Made by a program: the position numbers and the translations under genes
In this document: positions 21,273 to 29,847 of the stretch, piece after piece
Layout of the letters: each line of letters begins with the position of its first letter
Position numbering within the stretch: position 1 is the stretch's first letter
Source of the DNA: Deltaproteobacteria bacterium
GTDB taxonomy: Bacteria; Myxococcota_A; Polyangia; Polyangiales; JADJMO01
Length of the DNA stretch: 37,614 nt
Assembly (NCBI GenBank): GCA_016182965.1
Contig: JACPFM010000045.1
Location: 1 to 37,614, forward strand
Reading direction: 5' to 3'
The notes under the pieces: model-generated
Seen by the model: only the letters and a program-made list of their open reading frames with translations
Database searches by the model: none
What the model was told of the DNA's origin: nothing

Positions 21273-22804
21273 TCGTCGACTGGACCGCGCTGTCGTCGGA
21301 CCGCGACGAGACCGCGGACGTGTGCGTGGTCGGCAGCGGCTGCGGCGGCGCGACGATCGCGCACGTGCTCGCCGAGGCCGGCAAGAAGGTGATCATCCTC
21401 GAGCGTGGCGGCGCGTACGCCGCGGCGGACTTCGATCAGCGCGAGGAGGACATGCTCGCGAAGGTCGACGGCGGTCGAGGCCTCGACGCGTCCCACGATC
21501 TGTCGGTGCAGCTGACCTACGGCAACAACGTCGGCGGCGCGAGCGTGCACTACTGGGCCGACAGCTACCGCACGCCGATCGATCGCCTCGAGCTGTGGCA
21601 GGAGAAGTTCGGCATCCAGGGCCACGATCACGACGCGCTCGAACCGCACTTCGCGCGCATCGAGAAGGACCTCAACGTCCATGTCGCCGCGCCCGAGTAC
21701 TGGAACCCGATGAACCGGCTCGTTCAGCAGGGCGCCAAGGCGCTCGGCTGGACGGGGCACGGCGTCCCCCAGGCGCGCAAGGGCTGCCAGAAGAGCGGCT
21801 ACTGCATGCAGGGCTGCGCCTACGATGCCAAGCAGTCGCAGCTCGTCACGTACATCCCGCGCGCGCTCGCCGCGGGCGCGCGCCTGTTCGCCGACACCGA
21901 GGCGTGGCGCTTCGAGCGCGCCGGCGCGAAGATCGTGAGCCTCACCGCGCGCGTCATCGATCGCGCGCGCAACAAGCCGAAGGGCCCGGTGGTGCGCGTA
22001 CGCGCCAAGGCCTTCGTGCTCGCCGCCGGCGGCTACGGCACGCCGACGGTCCTCTTGCGCAACGGCTTTCAGCGCGAGCTCCCTGCCGTCGGGCAGTACA
22101 CGATCTGCAACCCGTGCCCGATGGTGCACGCGGTGTTCGATCGAGAGATCGTCCAGTTCCGGAACATCCCGGCGGCGTTCGCGGTGGAGCACTTCCGGCT
22201 CGCCAGGATGGAAGGCGGCAAGTACGTCGAGGGCGGCTATTTGTTGATGGCGAACCAGCTGCAGCCGGCGACGCTCGCCGCGGTGCTGCCCGGCGTGGGC
22301 GCGAGCCACCGCGCGCTGATGCGCGACCTGCGCCGCCTCGGCGGCACGATCAGCTGGATCGACGACGCCGACTACGGCTCGATCTCCCTCGACGGCGACC
22401 GCCCGCGGTTCCGCGTGCCGATCGACGGGCAGAACGGCCTGCGCATCCGCGACGCGATGAAGAAGCAGGCGCGGCTCTTGTTGACCGTCGGCGCGAAGGA
22501 GGTCCTCTTCGGCGATCTGCGCGACACGCGCATCACCAGGCTCGATCAGATCGACGGCGCGGTCGGCTCGCTCGATCTCGGTCCGGGGCGCGTGGTGCTC
22601 GCGGCGCCGCACCCTGCCGGCGGGGCGCGCATGGGGAGCGATCGGAAGACGAGCGTGGTCGGCTTCGATCACCGCGTGCACGGGACGGACAACCTCTTCG
22701 TCGCCGACCCGAGCGTGTTCCCGAACGGCCCGAGCGTGGACCCGAGCGTCACCATCATGGCGTTCAGCTACGTCGCCGCGGAGCACGTCGCGAAGGTGGT
22801 CTGA
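21269..22804 (+). CDS. GMC-family FAD dehydrogenase with Cys motif like FAD-glucose dehydrogenase
   Basis: The 511-residue glucose-methanol-choline-type flavoprotein has an N-terminal FAD motif VVGSGCGGATIAHVLAEAG, a middle FAD-contact region (LTYGNNVGGASVHYWADSY) and the C-terminal active-site and FAD segment HPAGGARMGSD followed by NLFVADPSVFPNGPSVDPS. Cys173, Cys179 and Cys183 form a C-x5-C-x3-C motif (CQKSGYCMQGC), the spacing I recall for the 3Fe-4S ligands of FAD-dependent glucose dehydrogenase alpha subunits. It has no signal of its own and is coupled to the Tat small-subunit gene. It probably oxidises a sugar or alcohol in the periplasm. No cytochrome subunit gene is adjacent, so the electron acceptor is unknown. 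Confidence 0.9.
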   Translation: MIVDWTALSSDRDETADVCVVGSGCGGATIAHVLAEAGKKVIILERGGAYAAADFDQREEDMLAKVDGGRGLDASHDLSVQLTYGNNVGGASVHYWADSYRTPIDRLELWQEKFGIQGHDHDALEPHFARIEKDLNVHVAAPEYWNPMNRLVQQGAKALGWTGHGVPQARKGCQKSGYCMQGCAYDAKQSQLVTYIPRALAAGARLFADTEAWRFERAGAKIVSLTARVIDRARNKPKGPVVRVRAKAFVLAAGGYGTPTVLLRNGFQRELPAVGQYTICNPCPMVHAVFDREIVQFRNIPAAFAVEHFRLARMEGGKYVEGGYLLMANQLQPATLAAVLPGVGASHRALMRDLRRLGGTISWIDDADYGSISLDGDRPRFRVPIDGQNGLRIRDAMKKQARLLLTVGAKEVLFGDLRDTRITRLDQIDGAVGSLDLGPGRVVLAAPHPAGGARMGSDRKTSVVGFDHRVHGTDNLFVADPSVFPNGPSVDPSVTIMAFSYVAAEHVAKVV

Positions 22805-22808
22805 CGGC

Positions 22809-22838
22809 GGGTCGGCTCGGATCGGCCCGGCTCGACCC
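22809..22838. terminator. possible bidirectional terminator hairpin between convergent genes
   Basis: A 6-bp inverted repeat (GGGTCG / CGACCC) brackets an 18-base GC-rich loop between the convergent GMC gene and the lipoprotein gene. No T-run is present on either strand. Confidence 0.3.
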
Positions 22839-23389
22839 TACCCGCAGGGGACGATGCGGAAGTCGCGCCGCGCGACGCGACGGAAGCTGCCCGAGAGCTC
22901 TTTCCAATCGAGCTTGTAGACGACGCACCGATTCGCGCCCGCCTGCTGCTCCTCGACCGAGATGTCCGTCGTGCCGGTGGTCTGTGCCGCGTCGAAGTTC
23001 AGATCCTGGATCTCCCACTTCTTGATCGACATCTTGGTGTTCTTCGCGGCGACGAGCGCCTCCTTCGAGGTGTCGTCGGCCTCCTTCTCGCCCTCCTTGG
23101 TCGGCGGGAAGAACTCGCGGAACGCGGTGCGATCGGCCTCGGAGCCGGTGACGTACAGCTTCTCGAGCGCGGCCATGTGCGCGGTCGCCCGATCCTTCAG
23201 CGCCTTGCGCTTGGCCTTGTACTGCTCCTCCTTGGGATCGACGACCGCGGCCGACGCCTGAGCAGCAGCCGACGCCGACGCCTTCTCGGCGGCGAGCTGC
23301 TCGGCGTGCTTCTCGGCCTTCGACTTCTCCTGCTGACAACCGAGCAGTGCGACGACGACGAACAGGATCGTTCCCGCGAATGCGCGCAT
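22838..23389 (-). CDS. lipoprotein of unknown function
   Basis: The 183-residue lipoprotein has signal ILFVVVALLGC. A long Lys/Glu/Ala-rich helix, likely a coiled coil (about residues 22-80, KAEKHAEQLAAEKASASAAA), links the lipid anchor to a C-terminal globular part with two cysteines. Start ATG 23389 gives a clean lipoprotein signal; longer in-frame versions do not. It may be an envelope spacer-type lipoprotein, but the family is not recognised. Confidence 0.8.
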   Translation of the reverse strand: MRAFAGTILFVVVALLGCQQEKSKAEKHAEQLAAEKASASAAAQASAAVVDPKEEQYKAKRKALKDRATAHMAALEKLYVTGSEADRTAFREFFPPTKEGEKEADDTSKEALVAAKNTKMSIKKWEIQDLNFDAAQTTGTTDISVEEQQAGANRCVVYKLDWKELSGSFRRVARRDFRIVPCG

Positions 23390-23459
23390 GAGCGCGATAC
23401 TAACGCGGACGCCGCGTGGGCGCGCGCGTCGCGTCGCTCTCCGTTCGCGCTCCGGACCT

Positions 23460-23555
23460 CTAAAGGTCGCTCGAGGGCTTGCCATCGTTGCCTGCCTCGC
23501 GCTTGCACGCGGTGCACGGCATCAGCACCAGGAGGAGCAGGAGGAGGATACGCAC
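23460..23555 (-). CDS. 31-residue small lipoprotein (peptide)
   Basis: A short minus-strand frame from GTG 23555 encodes RILLLLLLVLMPCTACKREA then a short hydrophilic tail (GNDGKPSSDL) and stop. The lipobox CTAC after a Leu-rich segment is the usual pattern of a lipoprotein signal, leaving a mature peptide of about 15 residues, like entericidin-type small lipoproteins. The ribosome site is weak. It lies between a minus-strand lipoprotein and a plus-strand one, so the region is a lipoprotein cluster. Confidence 0.5.
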   Translation of the reverse strand: MRILLLLLLVLMPCTACKREAGNDGKPSSDL

Positions 23556-23678
23556 GGTGAGGCTCGAGCGGAGCCTACCCAAAGCGTCCGCGTGCGCCGG
23601 GCCGGTACGGGGCCGATCGATGCGGTGGACCGGCGGCGCCTGCTGAGTGTCCGGCCGCCGCCGATCGACCAACGTGGC

Positions 23679-24173
23679 ATGGACCGCCGCGCGTTGGTTT
23701 CGTCGGTGCTGCTCGCCCTCGCCCTGCCGCTCGGGTGCGCCTCGGGTGCGCCAAGCAGGCCTCCCCTGCGCACCGGGTCGCCCTTGGCGACCGCGCAGAG
23801 CCCCACCGAGCGATACGAGCGCTTCCGCGCGGCGCTGGCCACGGCGACCACGCTCGACGAGCTGCTCCCGTTCACGAGCCGCGCCGTACGCGACGAGACG
23901 GCCAAGCGTCCCGAGCCCTTCAAGCGAGCGCTCCTCGCCGATCTCCGGGCGCGCACCGTCGACGGGCTGCGCGTGACCGAGGAGCGCGTCGACGGACGCG
24001 TCGCGAAGCTCCGCGTCGAGGGCGTCCGCGTGGTCGATCCGGCGCGCGGGACCAGGGCCTTCGGCGCGGCGAAGGTGGTCCTGCTCCACGAAGACGGCGC
24101 GTGGCGCGTCGACGACGAGGTGTGGACGACCGAGGGCAGGGACGAAAGCGAGCTCGGTCCGCGCAGCTGGTAG
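23679..24173 (+). CDS. lipoprotein of unknown function
   Basis: The 164-residue lipoprotein starts at ATG 23679 with signal VSSVLLALALPLGC. The mature part begins with a helical segment (ERYERFRAALATATTLDELL) and ends in an antiparallel beta sheet (VAKLRVEGVRVVD, AKVVLLHEDGAWRVDDEVW) that resembles NTF2/SnoaL-like or lumazine-binding folds. No known family was recognised with confidence. Confidence 0.75.
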   Translation: MDRRALVSSVLLALALPLGCASGAPSRPPLRTGSPLATAQSPTERYERFRAALATATTLDELLPFTSRAVRDETAKRPEPFKRALLADLRARTVDGLRVTEERVDGRVAKLRVEGVRVVDPARGTRAFGAAKVVLLHEDGAWRVDDEVWTTEGRDESELGPRSW

Positions 24174-24438
24174 AATCGCGACGCGAATCGGCCGATCCGA
24201 CCGGTCGTTCGTGCGGACGGCGGACGATCCAATCGATCGGCCGTGAGCGATGGCGCGAAGCTCGCCGTGCCCCGCGAAGTGCTGCGTCGGGCAGACCTCT
24301 CCGAGGATCGGTCCGGGGCAGCTCCGTGGTTCGCGCGCGACGCGGCCGACGCCGCTGACGCGTCGAGCGGCCCCGGATTCGAAGGCGCGTGAAGCGTCGC
24401 GCCGTGCGACCGCGCCCTCGCACGCACGTCTGACGTTT

Positions 24439-25473
24439 ATGTCGGCGAACCTCCGCCGCAGGCTCATTGCCCTCGCGATCATCGCCGCCCTCGCGATCAT
24501 CGCGTCCGTGATCGTCGGCCGTCGTAGGTCGCGCGACAGCGGTGCGGTCGACGGCGCGGCCACGCCAGCGACGTTCCGCGTCGCAATCGTGCTCCCTGGA
24601 CCGCACGACGACCATGAGTGGAGCCAGGCAGGCTACGAGGGGCTCCAGCTGATCCAGAAGGAGCTCGGCGCCACGGTCGCCTACAGCGAGAACGTCCCGA
24701 GCGCGGGCTTCGACGAGGCCGCCAGCGGCTACGCTGCAAAGGGCTTCACGCTGGTGATCGGTCACGGCGCCGAGTACGCGGAGCACGCCGAGGCCGTGGC
24801 GCAGCGGTTTCCGCGCACGAAGTTCGCGCTGGTCGCGCTCCACCCCGGCAACAACCGCAACCTCGGTGCGCTCCGCTTCCGCGAGGGCGAGATCGGGTTC
24901 CTCACGGGAGCCGTAGCGGGGCTGCGCACCAAGACGAAGAAGATCGCCTACATCGCCGGCATGAAGTTCCGTCACCTCGAGGAGCAGGCCGCGCTGTTCG
25001 AGCGGGGCGCCAAGGCGATCGACCCGACGATCGAGTTCGCCGCCGAGTGGCTGGGGAGCTGGACGGACGTCGAGAAGGCGCGCGGCGCCGCGCGGGGCTT
25101 GATCGAGCGCGGCTTCGACGTGCTCTCGATCAACGCCGACAAGGCCGGGCTCTCCGGGATCGACGAGGCACGTAGGGCGGGCGTCTACGCGATCGGATGG
25201 AACCTCGATCAGCACGACGTCGCGCCGGCCACGGTCGTGACGAGCGGCGTCCAGCGCATGCCCGTGGTGCTCCTCGAAGGGGCGCGGCTCGTGCGGCAGG
25301 GGCGCTGGGAGGGCAAGCAGTACAAGTTCGGTCTCCGGGAGGGCGCTCAGGACCTCGCGCCGTTCCACGGCCTGCTCGCCCGGGAGGCGGCCGCGACCGT
25401 CTCGCGGCTCCGAGAGGACATCCTCTCGGGCAAGCTCGACGTCTCCTACAGCGAGGGCCCGGCGCCGCCGTGA
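24439..25473 (+). CDS. membrane-anchored BMP/PnrA-family ligand-binding protein
   Basis: The 344-residue protein belongs to the basic membrane protein (BMP) family of type-1 periplasmic binding proteins, whose known members (PnrA, Med, RnsB) bind purine nucleosides. An uncleaved N-terminal helix (LIALAIIAALAIIASVIVG) followed by RRRSR lacks a lipobox, so it is probably a tethered periplasmic protein. Family landmarks are VAIVLPGPHDDHEWSQAGYE, FTLVIGHGAEYAEHAEAVA, FREGEIGFLTGAVAGL, IAYIAGMKFRHLEEQAALFE and ADKAGLSGIDEARRAGVYAI. No ABC permease or ATPase follows. Instead the stop overlaps the GTG start of a histidine kinase (GTGA), so it is likely a sensory rather than a transport subunit. ATG 24439 is chosen to begin at the membrane helix; a 265-base non-coding stretch precedes it. 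Confidence 0.88.
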   Translation: MSANLRRRLIALAIIAALAIIASVIVGRRRSRDSGAVDGAATPATFRVAIVLPGPHDDHEWSQAGYEGLQLIQKELGATVAYSENVPSAGFDEAASGYAAKGFTLVIGHGAEYAEHAEAVAQRFPRTKFALVALHPGNNRNLGALRFREGEIGFLTGAVAGLRTKTKKIAYIAGMKFRHLEEQAALFERGAKAIDPTIEFAAEWLGSWTDVEKARGAARGLIERGFDVLSINADKAGLSGIDEARRAGVYAIGWNLDQHDVAPATVVTSGVQRMPVVLLEGARLVRQGRWEGKQYKFGLREGAQDLAPFHGLLAREAAATVSRLREDILSGKLDVSYSEGPAPP

Positions 25474-27878
25474 CCGAGGCCCCCATAGGCGCGCGCCCGA
25501 AGGACCGCTCTCTCGCGAGACAGGTGCGGGCGACGCTCGTCTCGTTCGTGATCGTCGTGCTCGCGCTCACCGGCGGAAGCGTCGCGTACCTGAGCCTGCG
25601 CGCGCACCTCGCCGCCGTGGTCGCGCTGCAGCGCGAGCGCAGCCGCGCCGCGGCGATCGAGATCGACGCCTACTTCGAGGATCTGTTGCGGAAGATCGGC
25701 TACCTCTCGCGCGTACGTGGCCTGACCGAGCTGCCGCGCGAGCAGCAGCAGACGCTCCTCGAAGGGCTGCTGCGCCACAACTCGGCGTACGAGTCCGTCG
25801 CGCTCGCCGACCGCTCCGGCGCGATCGTCACACAGGTGACCCAGCACGCCGATGCGAGGGTGTTCGCCGCCGTCGCCGGCCAGCCCGCGTTCACGCGCGC
25901 GCGGAAGGAAGGCGAGGACTACGTCGGGCCGGTCGAGATCGATCGCGAGGCGTCGCGCCGTTTCCTCATCGCCGCGGTGCCCGTGCGCGATCACGAGGAC
26001 CGGATCGACGGCGTGCTGCTCGCGCGCCTCGACCTCGAGTTCCTCGCGTACGTCGTCTCGCAGGTCAGCGTCGGCGAGACGGGCTACGCCTACGTCGTCG
26101 ACAATCGCGGCTTCGTGATCGCGAGGCGCGGCGCCTCGGCCGAGGCGTTCGGACGGATGGACGGGTCGATCGTGCTCGGCTCCTCGGACGAGGGGCGACG
26201 GTATCGCGGGCTCCTCGGCGCGAACGTCGTCGGAGCGTCTTCGGCCGTGCGCAGCGCGCACTGGACCGTCGTCGTGGAGCTGCCGACCGCCGAGGCGTTC
26301 CTGCCGCTGCGCGCGTCGGCGCTGGCGATCGGCACCGCGCTCACCATGGGCGCGCTCGCCGCGCTGGCGATGGGCGTCTGGTTCTCGAGGCAGGTGGTGG
26401 CGCCCATCGAGCAGCTCACCGAGGCGGCCGCCCAGGTCCAGCGCGGCGATCTCGAAGCCGCGGTGACCATCGACCGGCGCAACGAGCTCGGAGCGCTCGG
26501 CCAGACCTTCAACGTGATGACGCGAAAGCTCCGCGCGCTCGTGAGCAGCCTCAACATGGCCGTCGCAGAGCGCGATCGACTGCTCGAGGCCGAGCACGAG
26601 GCCCGCGCGCGGATCGAGGAGGCGGAGCGGCGCGCGACGTTCCTCGCGTCGATCGGTGCGGCGCTCGCCGAGACGCTCGACGTGAACGAGATCGTCGCGC
26701 GCCTCGCGCGCACCGCCGTGCCGGTCGTGGCCGACATGTGCGTGATCGATCTGCTCGGCGAGGACGGGACGGTGCGCCGCCCCGCGGCGGTCCACGCCGA
26801 TCCGACCAAGGCGCCGCTGCTCTCGGAGCTGGAGGCGCGCTACCCGGCGCAGCTCGAAACGGTGCAGCCGGCCGCGATGGCGATGCGGAGCGGGCGCACG
26901 GTGCTGCTCACCGACCCGCAACGGACACTCGAGGGGACCACGCGCTCGCCCGAGCACGCCGCGCTCCTACGCGCCATCGGCGTGCGCGCGGCGATGGCGG
27001 TGCCGCTCGCCGCGCGCGGTCGCGTGCTCGGCGCGATCACGCTCTGCTCGTGCTCGCCCGAGCGAGGGTATGGGCCGGCCGATGTCGCGATGTGCGAAGA
27101 GCTCGCCCGCCGCGCCTCGCTCGCGATCGACAACGCGCAGCTGTTCGAGCGCGCGCACGAGGCGGTGCGCGCGCGCGATCTGTTCTTGTCGGTGGCCTCG
27201 CACGAGCTGCGCGGACCGATCACGACGCTGCAGCTTCGCCTGCAGGCGGCGCTGCGCACGGCGCCTCGCGACCTCTCGGTGCAGAAGCTCTCGGGCACGC
27301 TCGCGGTCGCCGACCGCCAGGTGCAGAAGCTCGCCGACCTCGTCGCCTCGTTGCTCGATCTCTCGCGCATCGCGGCGGGTCGGCTGCAGCTCGAGCTCGA
27401 GCTCGTCGATCTCTGCGAGGTGGTGCGCGACGTCTGCCAACGACTGGAGCCCGAGGGGGTGCGCGTCGGCAGCGTCCTCGAGCTGCGCCTGTCGGGCGAG
27501 GTGATGGGCCGCTGGGACCGCCTGCGGCTGGAGCAGGTGGTCTCGAACCTCGTCGGCAATGCGTTCCGCTACGCGGGCGGGAGCCCGGTGGAGATCGAGG
27601 TCGCGTCCGAGGGAGCTCGTGCGCGGCTTCGAGTGCGCGATCACGGACCGGGCATCCCCCCCGAGAGCAGATCACGGATCTTCGAGCGGTTCGAGCGCTC
27701 GACGTCCGAGGCCCGGTCGGGCGGCCTCGGGCTCGGGCTGTACATCGTGCGACAGATCGTCGAGGCGCACGGCGGCTCGATCTCGTTGGAGAGCGAGATC
27801 GGTGTCGGCTCGACGTTCACCGTGGAGCTGCCGCGCGGCTCTGCGGAGGACCCATCACACGGACAGGGGCTCACATGA
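25470..27878 (+). CDS. dCache-HAMP-GAF sensor histidine kinase
   Basis: The 802-residue kinase has a first membrane helix at about 21-43, a large periplasmic double-Cache-like sensor (44-280, including ETGYAYVVDNRGFVIARRG), a second membrane helix (about 283-305), HAMP (306-360), a GAF domain (about 400-560, AAMAVPLAARGRVLGAITL), HisKA with His578 in SHELRGPITTL, and an HATPase domain with the N-box NLVGNAFRYA, the G1 box DHGPGIPPE and GGLGLGLYIVRQ. It has no receiver domain and no response regulator gene lies nearby, so it is an orphan kinase. GTG 25470 overlaps the upstream BMP gene, and its stop overlaps the next gene's ATG. This strongly suggests that the BMP protein feeds ligand information to its Cache region or vicinity. 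Confidence 0.93.
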   Translation: MTEAPIGARPKDRSLARQVRATLVSFVIVVLALTGGSVAYLSLRAHLAAVVALQRERSRAAAIEIDAYFEDLLRKIGYLSRVRGLTELPREQQQTLLEGLLRHNSAYESVALADRSGAIVTQVTQHADARVFAAVAGQPAFTRARKEGEDYVGPVEIDREASRRFLIAAVPVRDHEDRIDGVLLARLDLEFLAYVVSQVSVGETGYAYVVDNRGFVIARRGASAEAFGRMDGSIVLGSSDEGRRYRGLLGANVVGASSAVRSAHWTVVVELPTAEAFLPLRASALAIGTALTMGALAALAMGVWFSRQVVAPIEQLTEAAAQVQRGDLEAAVTIDRRNELGALGQTFNVMTRKLRALVSSLNMAVAERDRLLEAEHEARARIEEAERRATFLASIGAALAETLDVNEIVARLARTAVPVVADMCVIDLLGEDGTVRRPAAVHADPTKAPLLSELEARYPAQLETVQPAAMAMRSGRTVLLTDPQRTLEGTTRSPEHAALLRAIGVRAAMAVPLAARGRVLGAITLCSCSPERGYGPADVAMCEELARRASLAIDNAQLFERAHEAVRARDLFLSVASHELRGPITTLQLRLQAALRTAPRDLSVQKLSGTLAVADRQVQKLADLVASLLDLSRIAAGRLQLELELVDLCEVVRDVCQRLEPEGVRVGSVLELRLSGEVMGRWDRLRLEQVVSNLVGNAFRYAGGSPVEIEVASEGARARLRVRDHGPGIPPESRSRIFERFERSTSEARSGGLGLGLYIVRQIVEAHGGSISLESEIGVGSTFTVELPRGSAEDPSHGQGLT

Positions 27879-28639
27879 GCAGGAGATCTTCGACGGCGAT
27901 CCTGTTGCTCGCGTTCATGCTCGGCGCCCTTCTCACGAGCGTCGGGAGGGCCGAGCAGCTGTCGCTCACCAACGTGCAGCTGCTCCACGGCGGCGGCTTC
28001 GACGATTGGCACTACGCGAACGCCACCAGCGACCGGCGCATGTCGACCGTGACGCTCGAGCACTTCGGCGCCTGGGAGTACGGCGACAACTACTTCTTCA
28101 CCGATCTGACCTTCGGCAAGTTCGTCGACCCGTCCGGCGCACGCACCGGCGAGCGCGCGCGCCTCTACCACGAGTGGACCTCGCGCGTCGGCGTCGGCAG
28201 GCTCGCGCGGGCCCAGGGACCGCTGCTCGGTCCCATCCGCGACGTGCTCGCCGCCGGACAGATCGGCGTCGGCGCCGCCGGGTTCTGGGCCGCGCTCGCG
28301 GGCGGGGGCATCGACCTCGCGTTGCCTGCGCCGCTGGTCGTCGGCGTCAACGTCTATGCGCGCAAGGACGCGTTCAACCGGACGACGTTCCAGGTGACGC
28401 CGTTCTGGGAGCTTCCGTTCACGATCGTCGGCGTCGGTCTCGCGTTCCGCGGCTACCTCGACGTCGCCGGCACCGACGATCTCGGCCTCGACGTCAACAC
28501 GCAGCCGCAGCTCCTCCTCGACGTCGGCGCGCTCGCGGGCACGAAGGAGCGGCTGCAAGCGGGGATCGAGTGGTACCTCCACCGAAACAAGGTCATTCGC
28601 ACCAGCGCGCCGCAGGCGATGGTGCGGTGGATCTTCTGA
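27875..28639 (+). CDS. Tsx-like outer-membrane nucleoside channel
   Basis: The 254-residue exported protein has signal AILLLAFMLGALLTSVGRA. It resembles the nucleoside-specific Tsx channel family, with alternating strands of a small beta-barrel: MSTVTLEHFGAWEYGDNYFF, TDLTFGKFVD, LYHEWTSRVGVG, FQVTPFWELPFTIVGVG, and a C-terminal aromatic residue (VRWIF) typical of outer-membrane barrels. Its ATG overlaps the kinase stop (ATGA). Because known BMP proteins bind nucleosides, the pairing with a Tsx-like pore fits a nucleoside uptake and sensing unit. Specificity is inferred, not proven. Confidence 0.83.
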   Translation: MSRRSSTAILLLAFMLGALLTSVGRAEQLSLTNVQLLHGGGFDDWHYANATSDRRMSTVTLEHFGAWEYGDNYFFTDLTFGKFVDPSGARTGERARLYHEWTSRVGVGRLARAQGPLLGPIRDVLAAGQIGVGAAGFWAALAGGGIDLALPAPLVVGVNVYARKDAFNRTTFQVTPFWELPFTIVGVGLAFRGYLDVAGTDDLGLDVNTQPQLLLDVGALAGTKERLQAGIEWYLHRNKVIRTSAPQAMVRWIF

Positions 28640-28670
28640 CGCGGGGTTAGACGCGGAACCTTGCGATCCG

Positions 28671-29249
28671 TCAGCGTGGCGGCGCCGAGGCGCGCGCGGC
28701 GTTGATGCCGCGACAGGTCCGCGCGATCAGGAGCAGGGTGAGCACGTAGAGCGCGATCGCGCCACTACCGACGAGGAGCACCAGGACGGACCGGAGCGTT
28801 TGCGTGTCGTAGCTCGAACCGAGCGCGGCGCCGAGCGCGAAACCGGCGGGCACGAAGAACCCGAGGGCCACGACCACCACCGCCATCCACGTGGCGAGCC
28901 GCGGCTCGGCGACGCTCCGGCGCGCCATCGCCGTGTTGAAGGCACCCGGGAAGCGCAGCAGCGAGAAGGTGATGCCGAAGACGTTGATCACCGGCACGAT
29001 CGCGAGGACAACGGCCAGACCGGGCGCGATCACGGGCTCGCCGCGCAACGAGTCCCACATCTTGTAGATGAGGGTGAGCCACAGCACCCACGCGATGACC
29101 GCCGGTATCGGCGCGAGGGCCGCGATCGTCTGCGAGAGGTTGTCCCGCTCGAACGCGAACAATGGCATCACGGCCGTCGCCGGCATCAGCACCGCGAGCG
29201 GGACCACGTACGCCGCGATCGACACGCGTGACTGGGCGCTCGGTTTCAT
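28671..29249 (-). CDS. integral membrane protein of unknown function
   Basis: The 192-residue protein has about four to five hydrophobic helices (AAYVVPLAVLMPATAVMPLF, APIPAVIAWVLWLTLIYKMW, GLAVVLAIVPVINVFGITF, ATWMAVVVVALGFFVPAGFA, VLVLLVGSGAIALYVLTLLL). The region WDSLRGEPVIAPG between helices is like other myxobacterial multi-pass proteins, but I do not recognise a family or a function. It is convergent with the Tsx-like gene and has no coupled neighbour. Confidence 0.8.
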   Translation of the reverse strand: MKPSAQSRVSIAAYVVPLAVLMPATAVMPLFAFERDNLSQTIAALAPIPAVIAWVLWLTLIYKMWDSLRGEPVIAPGLAVVLAIVPVINVFGITFSLLRFPGAFNTAMARRSVAEPRLATWMAVVVVALGFFVPAGFALGAALGSSYDTQTLRSVLVLLVGSGAIALYVLTLLLIARTCRGINAARASAPPR

Positions 29250-29344
29250 GGATCTCCTCGCTTGTGGGCGCCCCGGCGGCCGCCTCCGGGCGAGCGTACG
29301 ACGCGCCTTGCATCGGACGCCAGCCCGATGTCGTCGGACGCGCG

Positions 29345-29842
29345 TCAGCTCCCGCCGCCCGCGGTCCTCCGCATGACGTCGAGATCGAGCCGGCCGACGG
29401 GCACCTTCGTCGTGCGGTACGCGAGGTCGCCGAGCGGGATGGTCACCCCGATCAGCACGTCGCCGGCGGCGTCGACCTCGGTGAACGCGGGCGCCTCCGA
29501 GTGCCCCACTCGATCAGGCGCGCGCACCGTCGTCGAGACGGCGCATGCTGCCCATGGCCGCCACCGGCCCCGGGCCCTGGTATTGCCAGGTGACGCGCGC
29601 CCGCGACGAGATCGAGCGCGACCTCGAGACCGCGCGCCGGCCTCGCCCCGGGGCTCGTGTTGTCGAAGAGCGAGATGCCATGGTCGGGCAGCCAGCGCGC
29701 GTCGTGCTGGTGGCGGAAGATCGGTCCGACCGCGTCGACGGCGCTCAGCTGCCGCGCCCCGTCCTTGTTCGTGCCGACGCCGCCGAGCTTCCAGAGGACC
29801 GCCGGTGGCGCGCGACACGAGGTGCGGCCGGGGTGGGCCGCT
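29345..29842 (-). pseudogene. decayed arylsulfotransferase (ASST) family gene
   Basis: Read on the minus strand, three frames in succession carry recognisable arylsulfate sulfotransferase-like sequence. Frame one holds VLWKLGGVGTNKDGARQL, HDARWLPDHGISLFDN and ARGLEVALD. The sequence then shifts near 29595 to RVTWQYQGPGPVAAMGSMRR, hits a stop, and shifts again near 29520 to AFTEVDAAGDVLIGVTIPLG and ends with the family-like VPVGRLDLDVMRRTAGG at 29345. No N-terminal half is found upstream, where the nucleotidyltransferase gene ends at 29848. So the gene is truncated and has at least two frameshifts. It is a remnant, with no sign of an active copy in the window. Confidence 0.82.
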
Positions 29843-29847
29843 GACCA

